Source of the DNA: Fimenecus sp045631225
Lineage (GTDB): Bacteria > Bacillota > Clostridia > Oscillospirales > Acutalibacteraceae
Assembly (NCBI GenBank): GCA_045631225.1
Contig: JAZQUG010000044.1
Coordinates: 62,001 to 126,000, forward strand
Direction: 5' to 3'
DNA length: 64,000 nt
Part shown: positions 1 through 8,173 of the stretch, in pieces
Layout of the letters: every line of letters begins with the position of its first letter
Numbering within the stretch: position 1 is the stretch's first letter
Program-made: the position numbers and the translations under genes
The notes under the pieces: generated by a model
What the model was told of the DNA's origin: nothing
What the model saw: the letters and a program-made list of their open reading frames with translations, nothing else
The model's database searches: none

Positions 1-78
1 AGTTTATATACATATTTCTTTGCACAGTTACTACTTTCAACATCAATTTTATTTATCAAAGCATAGGATGAAACATAT

Positions 79-750
79 ATGAGACCAAGAAAAATCAGAA
101 ACCTTACAACAAGACGAGAAAACTGTACAGATTTAAGAATTCCATATACACTTGAATCTTTTGATTTTCGTACAAACGAAAAAAATGAAAACCTTTTTGA
201 CCTTGACGAAATTTTTGGAAGAAAAGCTCCGCTCGTAATGGAAATTGGCTGTGGTAAAGGACAGTTTGTTTGCGAATATGCAAAACGCAATCCTGACAAA
301 AATATTATCGCAGTTGAATGTGTACCAACGGTTTTAGTTGAAGCTTGTGAAAGAGTTAAGAAAGAAAATATTGAAAACATCCGTTTTCTTGAAATGAAAG
401 CAGAATATCTTCCTTTATTTATGGAGGATAATACAGTTTGTGAAATTTATCTTAATTTCAGTACACCATATCCAAAATCCCGCCACGAAAGTCACCGACT
501 CACAAGCAAAGGATTTTTAGATATTTACAAGAAGCTTCTTTGTGACGACGGATTTATTGCACAAAAAACTGACAGCCAATGTTTATTTGAGTATTCGCTT
601 GAAAGCTTTTCACAAAACGGATTCCGTCTTTCTGAAATCTCACTTGATTTACATAAAAGTGATTTTGAAGATAATATTGTTACAGAATATGAAGAGAAGT
701 TTGTAAATCAAGGTTTACCAATTTACAGACTTGTTGCTCGACTTAAATAA
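79..750 (+). CDS. trmB: tRNA (guanine-N7-)-methyltransferase
   Basis: Predicted SAM-dependent enzyme that makes m7G46 in the variable loop of tRNAs in the cytoplasm. The 223-residue length is normal for TrmB. The SAM-binding motif MEIGCGKGQF (about residues 54-63) and the catalytic-region segment NFSTPYPKSRH (126-136) are visible. The textbook motif is FSDPWPKxRH, so Asp-Trp is Thr-Tyr here; I take this as a clade variant, because the rest of the fold reads intact. The ATG at 79 follows AGGATG at 65-70. The gene stands alone and ends in a hairpin terminator. Its 5' neighbour lies outside the window. Confidence 0.93.
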   Translation: MRPRKIRNLTTRRENCTDLRIPYTLESFDFRTNEKNENLFDLDEIFGRKAPLVMEIGCGKGQFVCEYAKRNPDKNIIAVECVPTVLVEACERVKKENIENIRFLEMKAEYLPLFMEDNTVCEIYLNFSTPYPKSRHESHRLTSKGFLDIYKKLLCDDGFIAQKTDSQCLFEYSLESFSQNGFRLSEISLDLHKSDFEDNIVTEYEEKFVNQGLPIYRLVARLK

Positions 751-796
751 ACAAACTTGTTGAATAACTCAAATTATAATAGTCAATATAACCAAC

Positions 797-836
797 AGAC
801 CATTTGTTTTTTCGTGAAATAAATGGTCTTTTTTAT
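797..836 (+). terminator. Intrinsic terminator after trmB
   Basis: The arms AGACCATTT (797-805) and AAATGGTCT (821-829) form a 9-bp stem followed by a T run. Confidence 0.85.
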
Positions 837-840
837 TATA

Positions 841-867
841 TATTCATATGGTATAATTATATGAATA
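841..867 (+). promoter_or_regulatory. Palindrome over a -10 box upstream of the GPH carrier
   Basis: TATTCATAT (841-849) and ATATGAATA (859-867) form a perfect 9-bp inverted repeat. Its spacer contains TATAAT (852-857). The gene start at 887 lies about 20 bases downstream. The geometry suggests a repressor site over the promoter. The -35 would fall in the T tract of the preceding terminator and is weak. Confidence 0.45.
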
Positions 868-886
868 ATATTTAAGGTGGGATCTT

Positions 887-2362
887 ATGAGTAACACAGT
901 TACAAAAACCAATGAACAAAAACACGTTGGTAAAAGTGAATTTGTTCTGTACTTAATGGGTGTATTCTTCTACACCACAATGACAGGTATGGTAGGCGGT
1001 AACAGAAACGCATATCTCGTTAACGTTTTGAGACTTCCTGAAGAACAGACTTCTCTCTTCAACCTGCTCACATCAATCATTCCATTTGTTCTCAACTTCT
1101 TTATCGTTATGTATATCGACGGAAGAAGAATGGGTAAGGGTGGAAAATTCAGACCTATTGCAATGCTTGTTGCAATTCCAATGGCAATCGTTATGGTACT
1201 TTCTTTCTGGGCACCTTCAGGACTTACAGGTACTATTCTCTTTATTTACATTATTACTCTTGCAGTATTATGGAGTGTATTCGGTACATTTGGTAACTCA
1301 ATCAATATGGTTGCAAATGTTATGACTCCAAACCTTAAAGAACGTGACCAGGTACTTTCTTTCCGTAGTATTTCAAGTGCGGTCGGCAACTCAGCACCTG
1401 TAGTTATTGTTCTTGTTGTTGGTCTTATCTGGAGTAAGGACAACCCTGCACTTATTGAAGCAGTTACAGGCACAAGTATCCGAAGCGTTGAAGGTCTTCA
1501 GTATATAATTTCAGCAGCACTTTGCAGTGTTGTTGGTGTTATTACAGTTCTTCTTGGTATGAAAATGGTTCGTGAAAGAACAGTTTATACCGCTGAAAAG
1601 AAAAATCCACTTGTTGGCTTTGTTGACATTATCAAGAACAAGTATGCATGGACAATTATCGTTTCAGAATTCTTAAAGAGCTTCCGTGGTATTGCTACAT
1701 ATATGGAAGCATTTATTGCAGCTGCTGTTCTCGGAGATATTTCAAAGAAGATTCTCTTTGTTCTTCCTGTTGGTATCGGTACAGCTGTTGGTATGCTTGT
1801 AGTTAATTTCCTTTTAAAGAAATTCGATGCAAGACAGCTTTACATTGCATCCGGTATTTATTCACTTTGTGCAAACTGTGCTGCATTTGGTGTCGGTTAT
1901 GCTTATTTCACAACAGGAAATGGTATTTTACAGATTATTTTTATCGTATTCTTGTTCCTTATCGGTTTACAATTCGGTGCTTCAAACCTTCTTCCTTCTA
2001 TGTTCCAGGCAGACGTTCTTGAAGTAATTGAACTTAAAACAGGCAAACGTCTTGACGCATCTTTCCCGTTTGTTATCGGTATCGGTACACTTATCAGTGG
2101 TACAATCGCAAGTACAGTTGCACCACTCATCCTCTACGGTGATGGTTCAATCATCGGCTACATTCAGCCAACAGACCTTATACCAAACCCTGTTCAGAGT
2201 CTTGAAACAAAAGTTACTCTCCTCTTCTTCTACACAATTATGCACGGTATTATGATGTTCCTTGCAGGTGTTCCGTTCTTCTTCTACAAGCTTACAGGCA
2301 AAACTAAGGAAGATTTCCACAATGCACTTTTAGAAAAGCGTGCTGAAATGGAAAATAAATAA
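887..2362 (+). CDS. MFS carrier of the GPH (glycoside-pentoside-hexuronide:cation symporter) type
   Basis: A 491-residue polytopic membrane protein with about 12 hydrophobic segments. Early charged loops (DGRRMGKGGKFRP, near residues 78-90, and NLKERDQVLSFRS near 150) match the MFS_2/GPH pattern of cation-coupled sugar carriers. The loop in most GPH members reads D-x-x-x-G-R-x-RP; the version here (RMGKGGKFRP) is recognisable. The ATG at 887 follows AAGGTGGG. It is a single gene between two terminators, so the substrate cannot be read from neighbours. A glycoside or oligosaccharide is the family default. Confidence 0.8.
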   Translation: MSNTVTKTNEQKHVGKSEFVLYLMGVFFYTTMTGMVGGNRNAYLVNVLRLPEEQTSLFNLLTSIIPFVLNFFIVMYIDGRRMGKGGKFRPIAMLVAIPMAIVMVLSFWAPSGLTGTILFIYIITLAVLWSVFGTFGNSINMVANVMTPNLKERDQVLSFRSISSAVGNSAPVVIVLVVGLIWSKDNPALIEAVTGTSIRSVEGLQYIISAALCSVVGVITVLLGMKMVRERTVYTAEKKNPLVGFVDIIKNKYAWTIIVSEFLKSFRGIATYMEAFIAAAVLGDISKKILFVLPVGIGTAVGMLVVNFLLKKFDARQLYIASGIYSLCANCAAFGVGYAYFTTGNGILQIIFIVFLFLIGLQFGASNLLPSMFQADVLEVIELKTGKRLDASFPFVIGIGTLISGTIASTVAPLILYGDGSIIGYIQPTDLIPNPVQSLETKVTLLFFYTIMHGIMMFLAGVPFFFYKLTGKTKEDFHNALLEKRAEMENK

Positions 2363-2380
2363 AACTGAACAGTTCATATA

Positions 2381-2416
2381 AATACACTTGTCATAATTGG
2401 CAGGTGTATTTTTTTA
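2381..2416 (+). terminator. Intrinsic terminator after the GPH carrier
   Basis: AATACACTTGTC (2381-2392) pairs with GGCAGGTGTATT (2399-2410) and is followed by T6. Confidence 0.8.
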
Positions 2417-2583
2417 TCTTTTAAAAAAACTGCACAAACTTTTTGACATTTCTCACAGTTTTTCAACTTTTAATTGTTACTTATTACCATAACATGCAAT
2501 TATATTTGTACATATTGAACAAAAATACATTTTTACTTTGTGAAATATTACACACCATGCAAAATTTTTTATTCACACTTTAT

Positions 2584-2659
2584 TTGTGCAATATTAACAA
2601 ATAATTAATAATTTTATTGTGCAAAAATACTTGACATTTTGAATTTTTTCTGTTATTAT
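2584..2659 (+). promoter_or_regulatory. Strong sigma-A promoter with upstream direct repeats
   Basis: TTGACA (2631-2636) and TATTAT (2654-2659) are separated by exactly 17 bp. Two identical octamers TTGTGCAA lie just upstream at 2584-2591 and 2617-2624, 33 bp apart, close to three helical turns. They could be activator sites. The same octamer also occurs elsewhere, for example inside the GPH gene and near 18428, so specificity is unproven. Confidence 0.7.
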
Positions 2660-2691
2660 ATAGCCACAACAGAATAAAGGAGGCGGTAATA

Positions 2692-2802
2692 GTGTATAAC
2701 GCCGAACAGGAGCAGATGAAAATCGCTGTTGAGTTACTTAGCGAAAAGTTCTCAATCAAGTCAATGCTCAAAGTTGTTCAGTTACTTAGCTTCGCAGCAT
2801 AA
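2692..2802 (+). CDS. Candidate 36-residue small protein
   Basis: I do not recognise this peptide. It starts with GTG (2692) 6-8 bases after a strong AAAGGAGGCGG site and ends with TAA at 2800-2802. The translation runs from MYNAEQEQMK to VVQLLSFAA. It has no signal peptide or transmembrane segment. It looks like one or two amphipathic helices with Leu/Val/Ile spaced every 3-4 residues, an acidic start and a hydrophobic C-terminus. The promoter and ribosome site are among the best in the window, and a hairpin-T tract overlaps the stop. That supports a real short transcript. It could be a regulatory or signalling peptide, or a leader ORF. Function unknown. Confidence 0.6.
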   Translation: MYNAEQEQMKIAVELLSEKFSIKSMLKVVQLLSFAA

Positions 2803-2820
2803 AAGCTGAACAAAATTTTT
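2774..2820 (+). terminator. Hairpin overlapping the end of the 36-residue ORF
   Basis: TTGTTCAG (2774-2781) pairs with CTGAACAA (2806-2813), followed by AATTTTT. The 5' arm lies inside the coding sequence, so translation to the stop would compete with hairpin formation. It may act as terminator or attenuator. Confidence 0.55.
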
Positions 2821-2837
2821 CCTTTAGTTTGTTTATA

Positions 2838-2963
2838 ATTTCTGTGTGGTGGTTTTTCCAATCCCCAACAAATTTTCCCTTTCCTTTTTCATAAAGTATA
2901 ACACCAATCCCTATTTTCCACTACACAGAAATTTTTAATATATAGACTTCAAACAGTGAAGTC
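2838..2963 (+). other. Structured non-coding stretch
   Basis: No gene is seen in 2821-2998. ATTTCTGTGTGGTGG (2838-2852) and CCACTACACAGAAAT (2918-2932) can form a 15-bp stem with one G-U pair around a 65-base pyrimidine-rich loop. A second hairpin is GACTTCA (2945-2951) with TGAAGTC (2957-2963). This could be the 3' part of a regulatory RNA read through from the promoter at 2631. Confidence 0.4.
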
Positions 2964-2999
2964 GCTTAATTCAGGTTTTTTCATAATAATTTTTCTCAT

Positions 3000-3037
3000 A
3001 AAAAGAAGGCTGTCACCTCGGTGACAGTTTTCTTTTT
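3000..3037 (+). terminator. Intrinsic terminator
   Basis: CTGTCACC (3010-3017) and GGTGACAG (3020-3027) form a tight stem flanked by AAAAGAA and TTTTCTTTTTT. It ends any transcript crossing 2660-3000 on the plus strand. Confidence 0.8.
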
Positions 3038-3058
3038 TGCCTTATTAACTTTCAAAGT

Positions 3059-3104
3059 AAAAAAGGTGCTTACGCAACATCAGAAATTGCTAAAGCACCT
3101 TTTA
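3059..3104 (-). terminator. Terminator of the rnf operon
   Basis: On the minus strand AAAAGGTGCTTTA pairs with TAAGCACCTTTT and is followed by a T run. It lies 31 bases after the rnfB stop. Confidence 0.85.
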
Positions 3105-3134
3105 TTTTATTCTGCACTTATCAGAGCAGTTCTG

Positions 3135-3941
3135 TTATACTTTTTTCATATCTACAAGATCAATAACTCCCACAGGACAAACCTCGTGACATTTGCCACA
3201 GCCAATACATTTCTGGTAATCAACATGAGCTACAAAGTTTTCAACCTTAACGGCATCATACTCACAGGCCTTAACGCACTTCATACAACCGATACAACCT
3301 GCGGTACATTCTTTCCTTGTAACTGCACCCTTATTATGGTTTTTACAAAGTACGGCAGCTGTAACACGATGAAGCGGCATCATTTCAATAAGTCCCTTAG
3401 GACAGGTATTTACGCACATTTTACAAGCACGACATTCAATAGGATTAATTCTTGCAACACCGTTGCAGATGTGAATTGCATCGTAAGGACAAGCCTTGAC
3501 ACAATCACCAAGTCCCAAGCAACCATATACACATTCTTTAGGGCCACTGTAAAGCTGTGTAGCCATTCGACAACTATCAACTCCCTGATAGTCATATTTA
3601 AGCTTTGCATTTCCGTCATGCCCCATACAAAGCACAACAGCAGCTTCAGGCATAACCTCACCAGCCTGCAACCCTAATATAGTCGCAATATCCTTTGACA
3701 CTGCATTACCACCCGGTGAACAAAGAGCAGTATTGTCAGTTTCACCTTTTGCCAAAGCAGCAGCATAACCGTCACATCCTGAAAATCCGCAAGCACCACA
3801 GTTAGCACCGGGAAGACATTCACGGACAGCCTCTGCTTTTTCATCCTTTGGAACAGCAAAGACGATTGAGGCAATTGCAAGTCCAAGTCCGAGAACAAGA
3901 CCAATTACAGATACAATAACTACAGCAGTTAAAATTTCCAT
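3135..3941 (-). CDS. rnfB: Rnf complex subunit B, iron-sulfur protein
   Basis: Electron-entry subunit of the Rnf complex, which passes electrons from reduced ferredoxin toward NAD+ and pumps Na+ or H+. The 268-residue protein has an N-terminal membrane anchor (about 4-30), the RnfB-specific four-Cys cluster NCGACGFSGC plus C74, and four 4Fe-4S ferredoxin motifs, the last three reading CRACKMC, CIGCMKC and CIGCGKC. Two extra ferredoxin motifs beyond the proteobacterial form are usual in clostridia. It is last in the operon, 12 bases after rnfA, with a GGAGGG ribosome site. Confidence 0.95.
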   Translation of the reverse strand: MEILTAVVIVSVIGLVLGLGLAIASIVFAVPKDEKAEAVRECLPGANCGACGFSGCDGYAAALAKGETDNTALCSPGGNAVSKDIATILGLQAGEVMPEAAVVLCMGHDGNAKLKYDYQGVDSCRMATQLYSGPKECVYGCLGLGDCVKACPYDAIHICNGVARINPIECRACKMCVNTCPKGLIEMMPLHRVTAAVLCKNHNKGAVTRKECTAGCIGCMKCVKACEYDAVKVENFVAHVDYQKCIGCGKCHEVCPVGVIDLVDMKKV

Positions 3942-3953
3942 CTTATTCCCTCC

Positions 3954-4544
3954 TTAACCGAAAATTCCATCAACAAGTCCTGTGAAGCCTAAGAATGACA
4001 TTGAAACAAGAGATGCTGAAACAAGAGTGATTGGAAGTCCTTGTAAGCTCTTTGGAATATCTGCACCCTCAAGTCGTTCACGGACACCTGCGAACATAAT
4101 CATGGCAACCATAAAACCGAAACCTGCGCCCAGTGAAGAAACGATTGATTCGCCGAAGTTATAACCATTATCAATATTAAGAAGAACAACACCAAGTACA
4201 GCACAGTTTGTTGTTATGAGCGGAAGATAAATACCCAACGAGTTATAAAGAGCCACCATATACTTTTTAAGTATAATTTCAACAAGCTGAACAAGTGCTG
4301 CGATTACAAGGATAAATACGATTGTCTGAAGATACTCCATCCCATTTTTCACAAGTAATGTGTTGATAGGATATGTAACAGCAGTAGCTAACACCATAAC
4401 GAAGATTACGGCAGCACTCATACCAACAGCAGTATTTACCTTTTTAGAAACTCCGAGGAACGGACAGATACCCAAGAATTTTGAAAGAATAAAGTTGTCA
4501 GTTAAAATTCCTGTAAGAAGAATTGCTAAAAATACTTTAATCAT
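3954..4544 (-). CDS. rnfA: Rnf complex subunit A, membrane protein
   Basis: A 196-residue integral membrane subunit with six hydrophobic segments, homologous to RnfE and NqrE/D. The N-terminal ILTDNFILSKFLGICPFLGV segment carries the conserved Cys near a membrane face, and TNCAVLGV carries the second. RnfA and RnfE are thought to bind an intramembrane 2Fe-2S cluster through these paired Cys residues. The start overlaps the rnfE stop by four bases (ATGA), showing translational coupling. Confidence 0.95.
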   Translation of the reverse strand: MIKVFLAILLTGILTDNFILSKFLGICPFLGVSKKVNTAVGMSAAVIFVMVLATAVTYPINTLLVKNGMEYLQTIVFILVIAALVQLVEIILKKYMVALYNSLGIYLPLITTNCAVLGVVLLNIDNGYNFGESIVSSLGAGFGFMVAMIMFAGVRERLEGADIPKSLQGLPITLVSASLVSMSFLGFTGLVDGIFG

Positions 4545-5242
4545 TTTGTTTCCTCCTTACACGCATCATTTGTACCGATAAGTGAGCATGATGAAGCCAT
4601 CGGACAAGCCGAACAGCCCTTAAGCTCTGCCTTTGGCTTACCGTTGCTTTCAGCAACCTTATTTGCAAGAGCTATAAGAATACCGAATACAAAGAAGCCA
4701 CCCGGTGCCAAAACGAAGATTGTCATTGGTGGAATTGCTTCCGGTAAAACAGTAAATCCTGCAAGTGACCCTGCACCAAGAAGCTCACGGATACCACCCA
4801 TAAGGAGAAGTGCGGCAGTAAAGCCAACACCCATACCTACACCGTCGATAGCTGAATAAAGAACTGTATTTTTACTTGCAAATGCTTCAGCACGGCCAAG
4901 AATGATACAGTTAACAACGATAAGAGGAAGATAAACACCGAGCATTTCGTCAATCTGTGGTAAAAACGCCTTAACAAGCATCTGAACGATTGACACGAAG
5001 CCTGCGATAATAACAACATATGCAGGAATACGAACCTTTGACGGGATAACCTTACGAAGTGCTGAAATAACAATATTTGAGCACACAAGAACAACAGTAG
5101 CAGCAAGTCCCATACCGATTGCACTTTCAACAGATGTGGAGGTTGCAAGAGTCGGACAAGTACCGAGAACGAGTCTTAAAACAGGGTTTTCCAGAATAAG
5201 ACCTTTAGTAAATTCTTTTCCGAGAGATTTTTTCTCAGCCAT
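4541..5242 (-). CDS. rnfE: Rnf complex subunit E, membrane protein
   Basis: A 233-residue paralogue of RnfA with the paired motifs LGTCPTLATS and VNCIILGRAEAF that carry the conserved membrane Cys residues. After the last membrane helix it has a soluble tail with extra cysteines (GCSACPMASSCSL then ACKEETK). The tail may bind metal or be redox active; this is inference. The start lies two bases after the rnfG stop, and the ribosome site GAGGAGGTGG lies inside the end of rnfG. Confidence 0.95.
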   Translation of the reverse strand: MAEKKSLGKEFTKGLILENPVLRLVLGTCPTLATSTSVESAIGMGLAATVVLVCSNIVISALRKVIPSKVRIPAYVVIIAGFVSIVQMLVKAFLPQIDEMLGVYLPLIVVNCIILGRAEAFASKNTVLYSAIDGVGMGVGFTAALLLMGGIRELLGAGSLAGFTVLPEAIPPMTIFVLAPGGFFVFGILIALANKVAESNGKPKAELKGCSACPMASSCSLIGTNDACKEETK

Positions 5243-5244
5243 TC

Positions 5245-5808
5245 TTAAGCCACCTCCTCATAAAGCTCTAACGCAATATTAACAGCCTCTGTAACTGCCT
5301 TTGATGTGATTGTTGCACCTGTAAGTGCCTGAATTTCGTTTTCAGAAGGTGCATTTTTGTTAACTGCAATTTCTCCTGATTTACCTACATACTGATTTTT
5401 GAACTCATCAGCATCAGCATTCATACCAAGACCTGCAGTTTCGGAAATAGTGAGGAAATCCATTCCGCTGACTGTACCGTCACTTAACACACCCACCATT
5501 GTTACAATGTCACCGCCATAACCCTTGGCTGATGTTGTGAACACGTAACCATTGACATTATTTTCCTTGTCATAGCCTTCAAAGTATGTATAAGCAACAC
5601 CGTTTAATTCAACTGTTTTTTCCTCTGAAAAGCTTTCTGCAGTTGAAAGCACCTGTGCCTTTGTTTTATTGGCAGTTTCAATCTGAAGCTTTTCAATCTG
5701 TGGCTTCGTTACTGAATTTGTCAGGGCTAACAGCATTGTCACAACTGCACAGATAAGGAAAAGTGAAAGAGTAGGAACGAGAACTTCTTTTATATCGAAT
5801 TTCTTCAT
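5245..5808 (-). CDS. rnfG: Rnf complex subunit G, covalent flavoprotein
   Basis: A 187-residue extracytoplasmic subunit with one N-terminal membrane helix (about 10-30) and an FMN-binding domain. The flavinylation motif TGATIT is at about 163-168, where the last Thr would receive FMN from ApbE. ETAGLG near 123 is the usual companion motif. It overlaps rnfD by four bases. The ApbE needed for maturation is encoded in the same operon. Confidence 0.95.
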   Translation of the reverse strand: MKKFDIKEVLVPTLSLFLICAVVTMLLALTNSVTKPQIEKLQIETANKTKAQVLSTAESFSEEKTVELNGVAYTYFEGYDKENNVNGYVFTTSAKGYGGDIVTMVGVLSDGTVSGMDFLTISETAGLGMNADADEFKNQYVGKSGEIAVNKNAPSENEIQALTGATITSKAVTEAVNIALELYEEVA

Positions 5809-6824
5809 TTTGCAGCTACCTCCTTCTTTTTCTTCTCCTTAATCTCACCGAACGGTCTTGCAGTAGTGAGATGCTCAATATGAGGAACGAGAATATTCAT
5901 AATGATAATTGAGAATGAAACACCCTCAGGTAATGAACCGAAAATTCTGATAAGTGATGTTAAAACACCACAGCCGATTGCATAAATGATTTTACCCTTA
6001 AAGGAAACAGGAGATGTTGTGTAGTCAGTAGCCATAAATACAGCACCAAGAACAAGACCGCCTGCCATAAGCTGATATGCAACAAATGTGAAGTCACCCT
6101 TACCTGCTACAAGCATTGCAACAGCAACAGTACCCACATAAACAAGAGGAATCACAGGAGAAATCACCTTACGGATTACAAGGTAAACAAAGCCTAAAAC
6201 AAGGGCTAAGATACAAACCTCACCAAGACAACCACCCTTGACACCAAGGAACATATCGAGAAGTGAAGGAAGTCCCGCTGTATCAATAGCAGCACCCATA
6301 TCCTCTGCAGAATAAACTGAAGTCATCTGTGCCAACGGAGTTGCAGTTGTTACTGCATCAACACTGTCCTTATGTGAGAACGGTGCTACGAAATTGCCGA
6401 TTTGTGACGGATAGGAAGCCATAAGAACGATTCGTCCGATTAAAGCAGGGTTTACAAAGTTATTACCGATACCGCCAAAGAACTGTTTTGCAATTACTAT
6501 AGCAGTAAATGCGCCGATTACAACCATCCACACAGGCATTGTTGACGGTAAATTGAATGCTAAAAGCATACCTGTTACAACGGCACTCAAATCTCCGATT
6601 GTGTTATGTCTTTTCATAACCTTTCTTGAAAGATATTCAAATACCACACAGGAAATAACGGAAACAGCCGTTAAAATAAGAGAATTCAATCCGAAAAGGA
6701 CTACTGATGCTATCAAGGCAGGTATCATTGCGATTATAACATCAAGCATAATAGATGTCGTTGTTGTCTTTGAACGGAAATGTGGTGATGCACTGACAAC
6801 AAGCTTTTTAGTTATTTCACTCAT
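5805..6824 (-). CDS. rnfD: Rnf complex subunit D, membrane flavoprotein
   Basis: A 339-residue polytopic subunit homologous to NqrB. The segment around 155-166 (DAVTTATPLAQM) corresponds to the FMN-attachment site, with Thr near 162 the expected acceptor. The usual Gly of SGATPL is Thr here. NNFVNPALIGR (about 121-131) is a typical RnfD/NqrB segment. A Lys-rich C-terminus faces the cytoplasm. It is coupled by four-base overlaps to rnfC and rnfG. Confidence 0.95.
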   Translation of the reverse strand: MSEITKKLVVSASPHFRSKTTTTSIMLDVIIAMIPALIASVVLFGLNSLILTAVSVISCVVFEYLSRKVMKRHNTIGDLSAVVTGMLLAFNLPSTMPVWMVVIGAFTAIVIAKQFFGGIGNNFVNPALIGRIVLMASYPSQIGNFVAPFSHKDSVDAVTTATPLAQMTSVYSAEDMGAAIDTAGLPSLLDMFLGVKGGCLGEVCILALVLGFVYLVIRKVISPVIPLVYVGTVAVAMLVAGKGDFTFVAYQLMAGGLVLGAVFMATDYTTSPVSFKGKIIYAIGCGVLTSLIRIFGSLPEGVSFSIIIMNILVPHIEHLTTARPFGEIKEKKKKEVAAK

Positions 6825-8173
6825 TTCTTTGCCTCCTTTTCACGAATTGTAGCCTTTGCAAGTCTCATATGCTGAACCAAAGGCTTACCTGCAGGACAAC
6901 TGTATGCACAGGAACCACATTCCATACACACCATTGCACCCGAATGCTTAAGCTTTTCAATGTCACCGATTTTAGTGAACTTTTCAATGTTTGTAGGAAC
7001 AAGATTAAGCGGACACGCTGCTGCACAACGACCGCAACGGATACAATCTGTTTCCTTTTTTATACTTAAATCGCCTTTTTTGAATGCGAGTAAGGCGTTG
7101 TTACCCTTAAGCACAGGATAATTGATATCTGTTATTGCAGCACCCATCATAGGACCACCGCAAACCACCTTTTCAGGTTCTTCAACAAAGCCACCACAGT
7201 AATCAATAATATAGTCCATCATAGTACCCACAGGAACACGGATATTTTTAGGATTTTTGATTGCTGAGCCGTCGATTGTCATACTACGACTTACAAGCGG
7301 CTTACCTGTTTCAACATAACGACCTACAAAAGCAATACTTGCAACATTCATTACAACACAGCCAACATCAGACGGTAATTTTCCAGGTGGCATTTTTCTA
7401 CCTGTTGCTGACTGGATAATCATTTTTTCAGCACCCTGAGGATACTTTGATTTAAGTGCCATAACCTTGACCTTGTCACCTTGAGCAGCACTATCTGCAA
7501 TTTCCTTAAGGATTTGTAATGCCATCGGTTTATTATCCTCAACAGCGATAATAACATTATCAATATTAAGATATTTGCTGACAACATCAACGCCAAGCAT
7601 AATATTACCACTATTTTCAACACATTCACGATAGTCAACTGTGATATACGGCTCACATTCAGCAGCATTGATAATAAGCGTGTCAATCTTTGCCTCCTGT
7701 GGAAGATTAAGCTTTACATGAGCAGGGAAACCGGCACCGCCAAGTCCCACAAGACCTGATTTACGGACAGCAGCAACAAGGCTTTTTGCATCTGTTACCA
7801 CAGGTGGTGTAAATTCATCAGGAGTCATAAGACCGTCACTTTCAATAACAACAGCCTTTGAAGTAACACCTGTTGAAAGTTTGATGTCCTTGATTTCAGT
7901 AACTGTACCTGAAATTGAAGCGTAAATCGGTGCGCTGATATAAGCATCACTATCGCCTATAAGCTGACCCACCTTAACATAGTCACCAACGTTAACCACA
8001 GGTGTACACGGTGCACCAATGCCCTGAGTCATAGCTATCTGAACAAATGGTGGTGTTGGGATTTTCACAACACGCATTTCAGCAGTATTCTTATGATGGG
8101 CAATGCTTACACCACCACGACCCTTTTTAACTGCCTTAAGAACGCCTTTTACTTTAAACTTTAAAGGTTTCAC
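6821..8173 (-). CDS. rnfC: Rnf complex subunit C, NADH-binding
   Basis: Peripheral cytoplasmic subunit that exchanges electrons with NAD(H). The 450-residue protein has an N-terminal barrel-like region, an NADH/FMN-binding region with GLGGAGFPAHVK near 143-154 and AAECEPYI near 190, and two C-terminal 4Fe-4S motifs (CIRCGRCAAACP near 377 and CMECGSCAYSCP near 416). The short C-terminus lacks the long Ala-rich tail of enterobacterial RnfC, as is common in clostridia. Confidence 0.95.
   Translation of the reverse strand: MKPLKFKVKGVLKAVKKGRGGVSIAHHKNTAEMRVVKIPTPPFVQIAMTQGIGAPCTPVVNVGDYVKVGQLIGDSDAYISAPIYASISGTVTEIKDIKLSTGVTSKAVVIESDGLMTPDEFTPPVVTDAKSLVAAVRKSGLVGLGGAGFPAHVKLNLPQEAKIDTLIINAAECEPYITVDYRECVENSGNIMLGVDVVSKYLNIDNVIIAVEDNKPMALQILKEIADSAAQGDKVKVMALKSKYPQGAEKMIIQSATGRKMPPGKLPSDVGCVVMNVASIAFVGRYVETGKPLVSRSMTIDGSAIKNPKNIRVPVGTMMDYIIDYCGGFVEEPEKVVCGGPMMGAAITDINYPVLKGNNALLAFKKGDLSIKKETDCIRCGRCAAACPLNLVPTNIEKFTKIGDIEKLKHSGAMVCMECGSCAYSCPAGKPLVQHMRLAKATIREKEAKK

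Noticed and set aside
2580..2771. A 63-codon minus-strand frame opposite the small ORF
   Set aside because: It crosses the promoter at 2631-2659, has no ribosome site, and its composition is that of a reverse frame.
2660..3037. Possible tmRNA, because the 36-residue peptide ends in SFAA
   Set aside because: No tRNA-like acceptor ends or CCA-adjacent T loop were found, and the ORF has a normal start codon and ribosome site.
3021..3677. A 218-codon open frame on the plus strand
   Set aside because: It lies antisense to rnfB, is rich in Thr/Asn/Phe as expected for a reverse frame, has no ribosome site, and runs through the rnf terminator.
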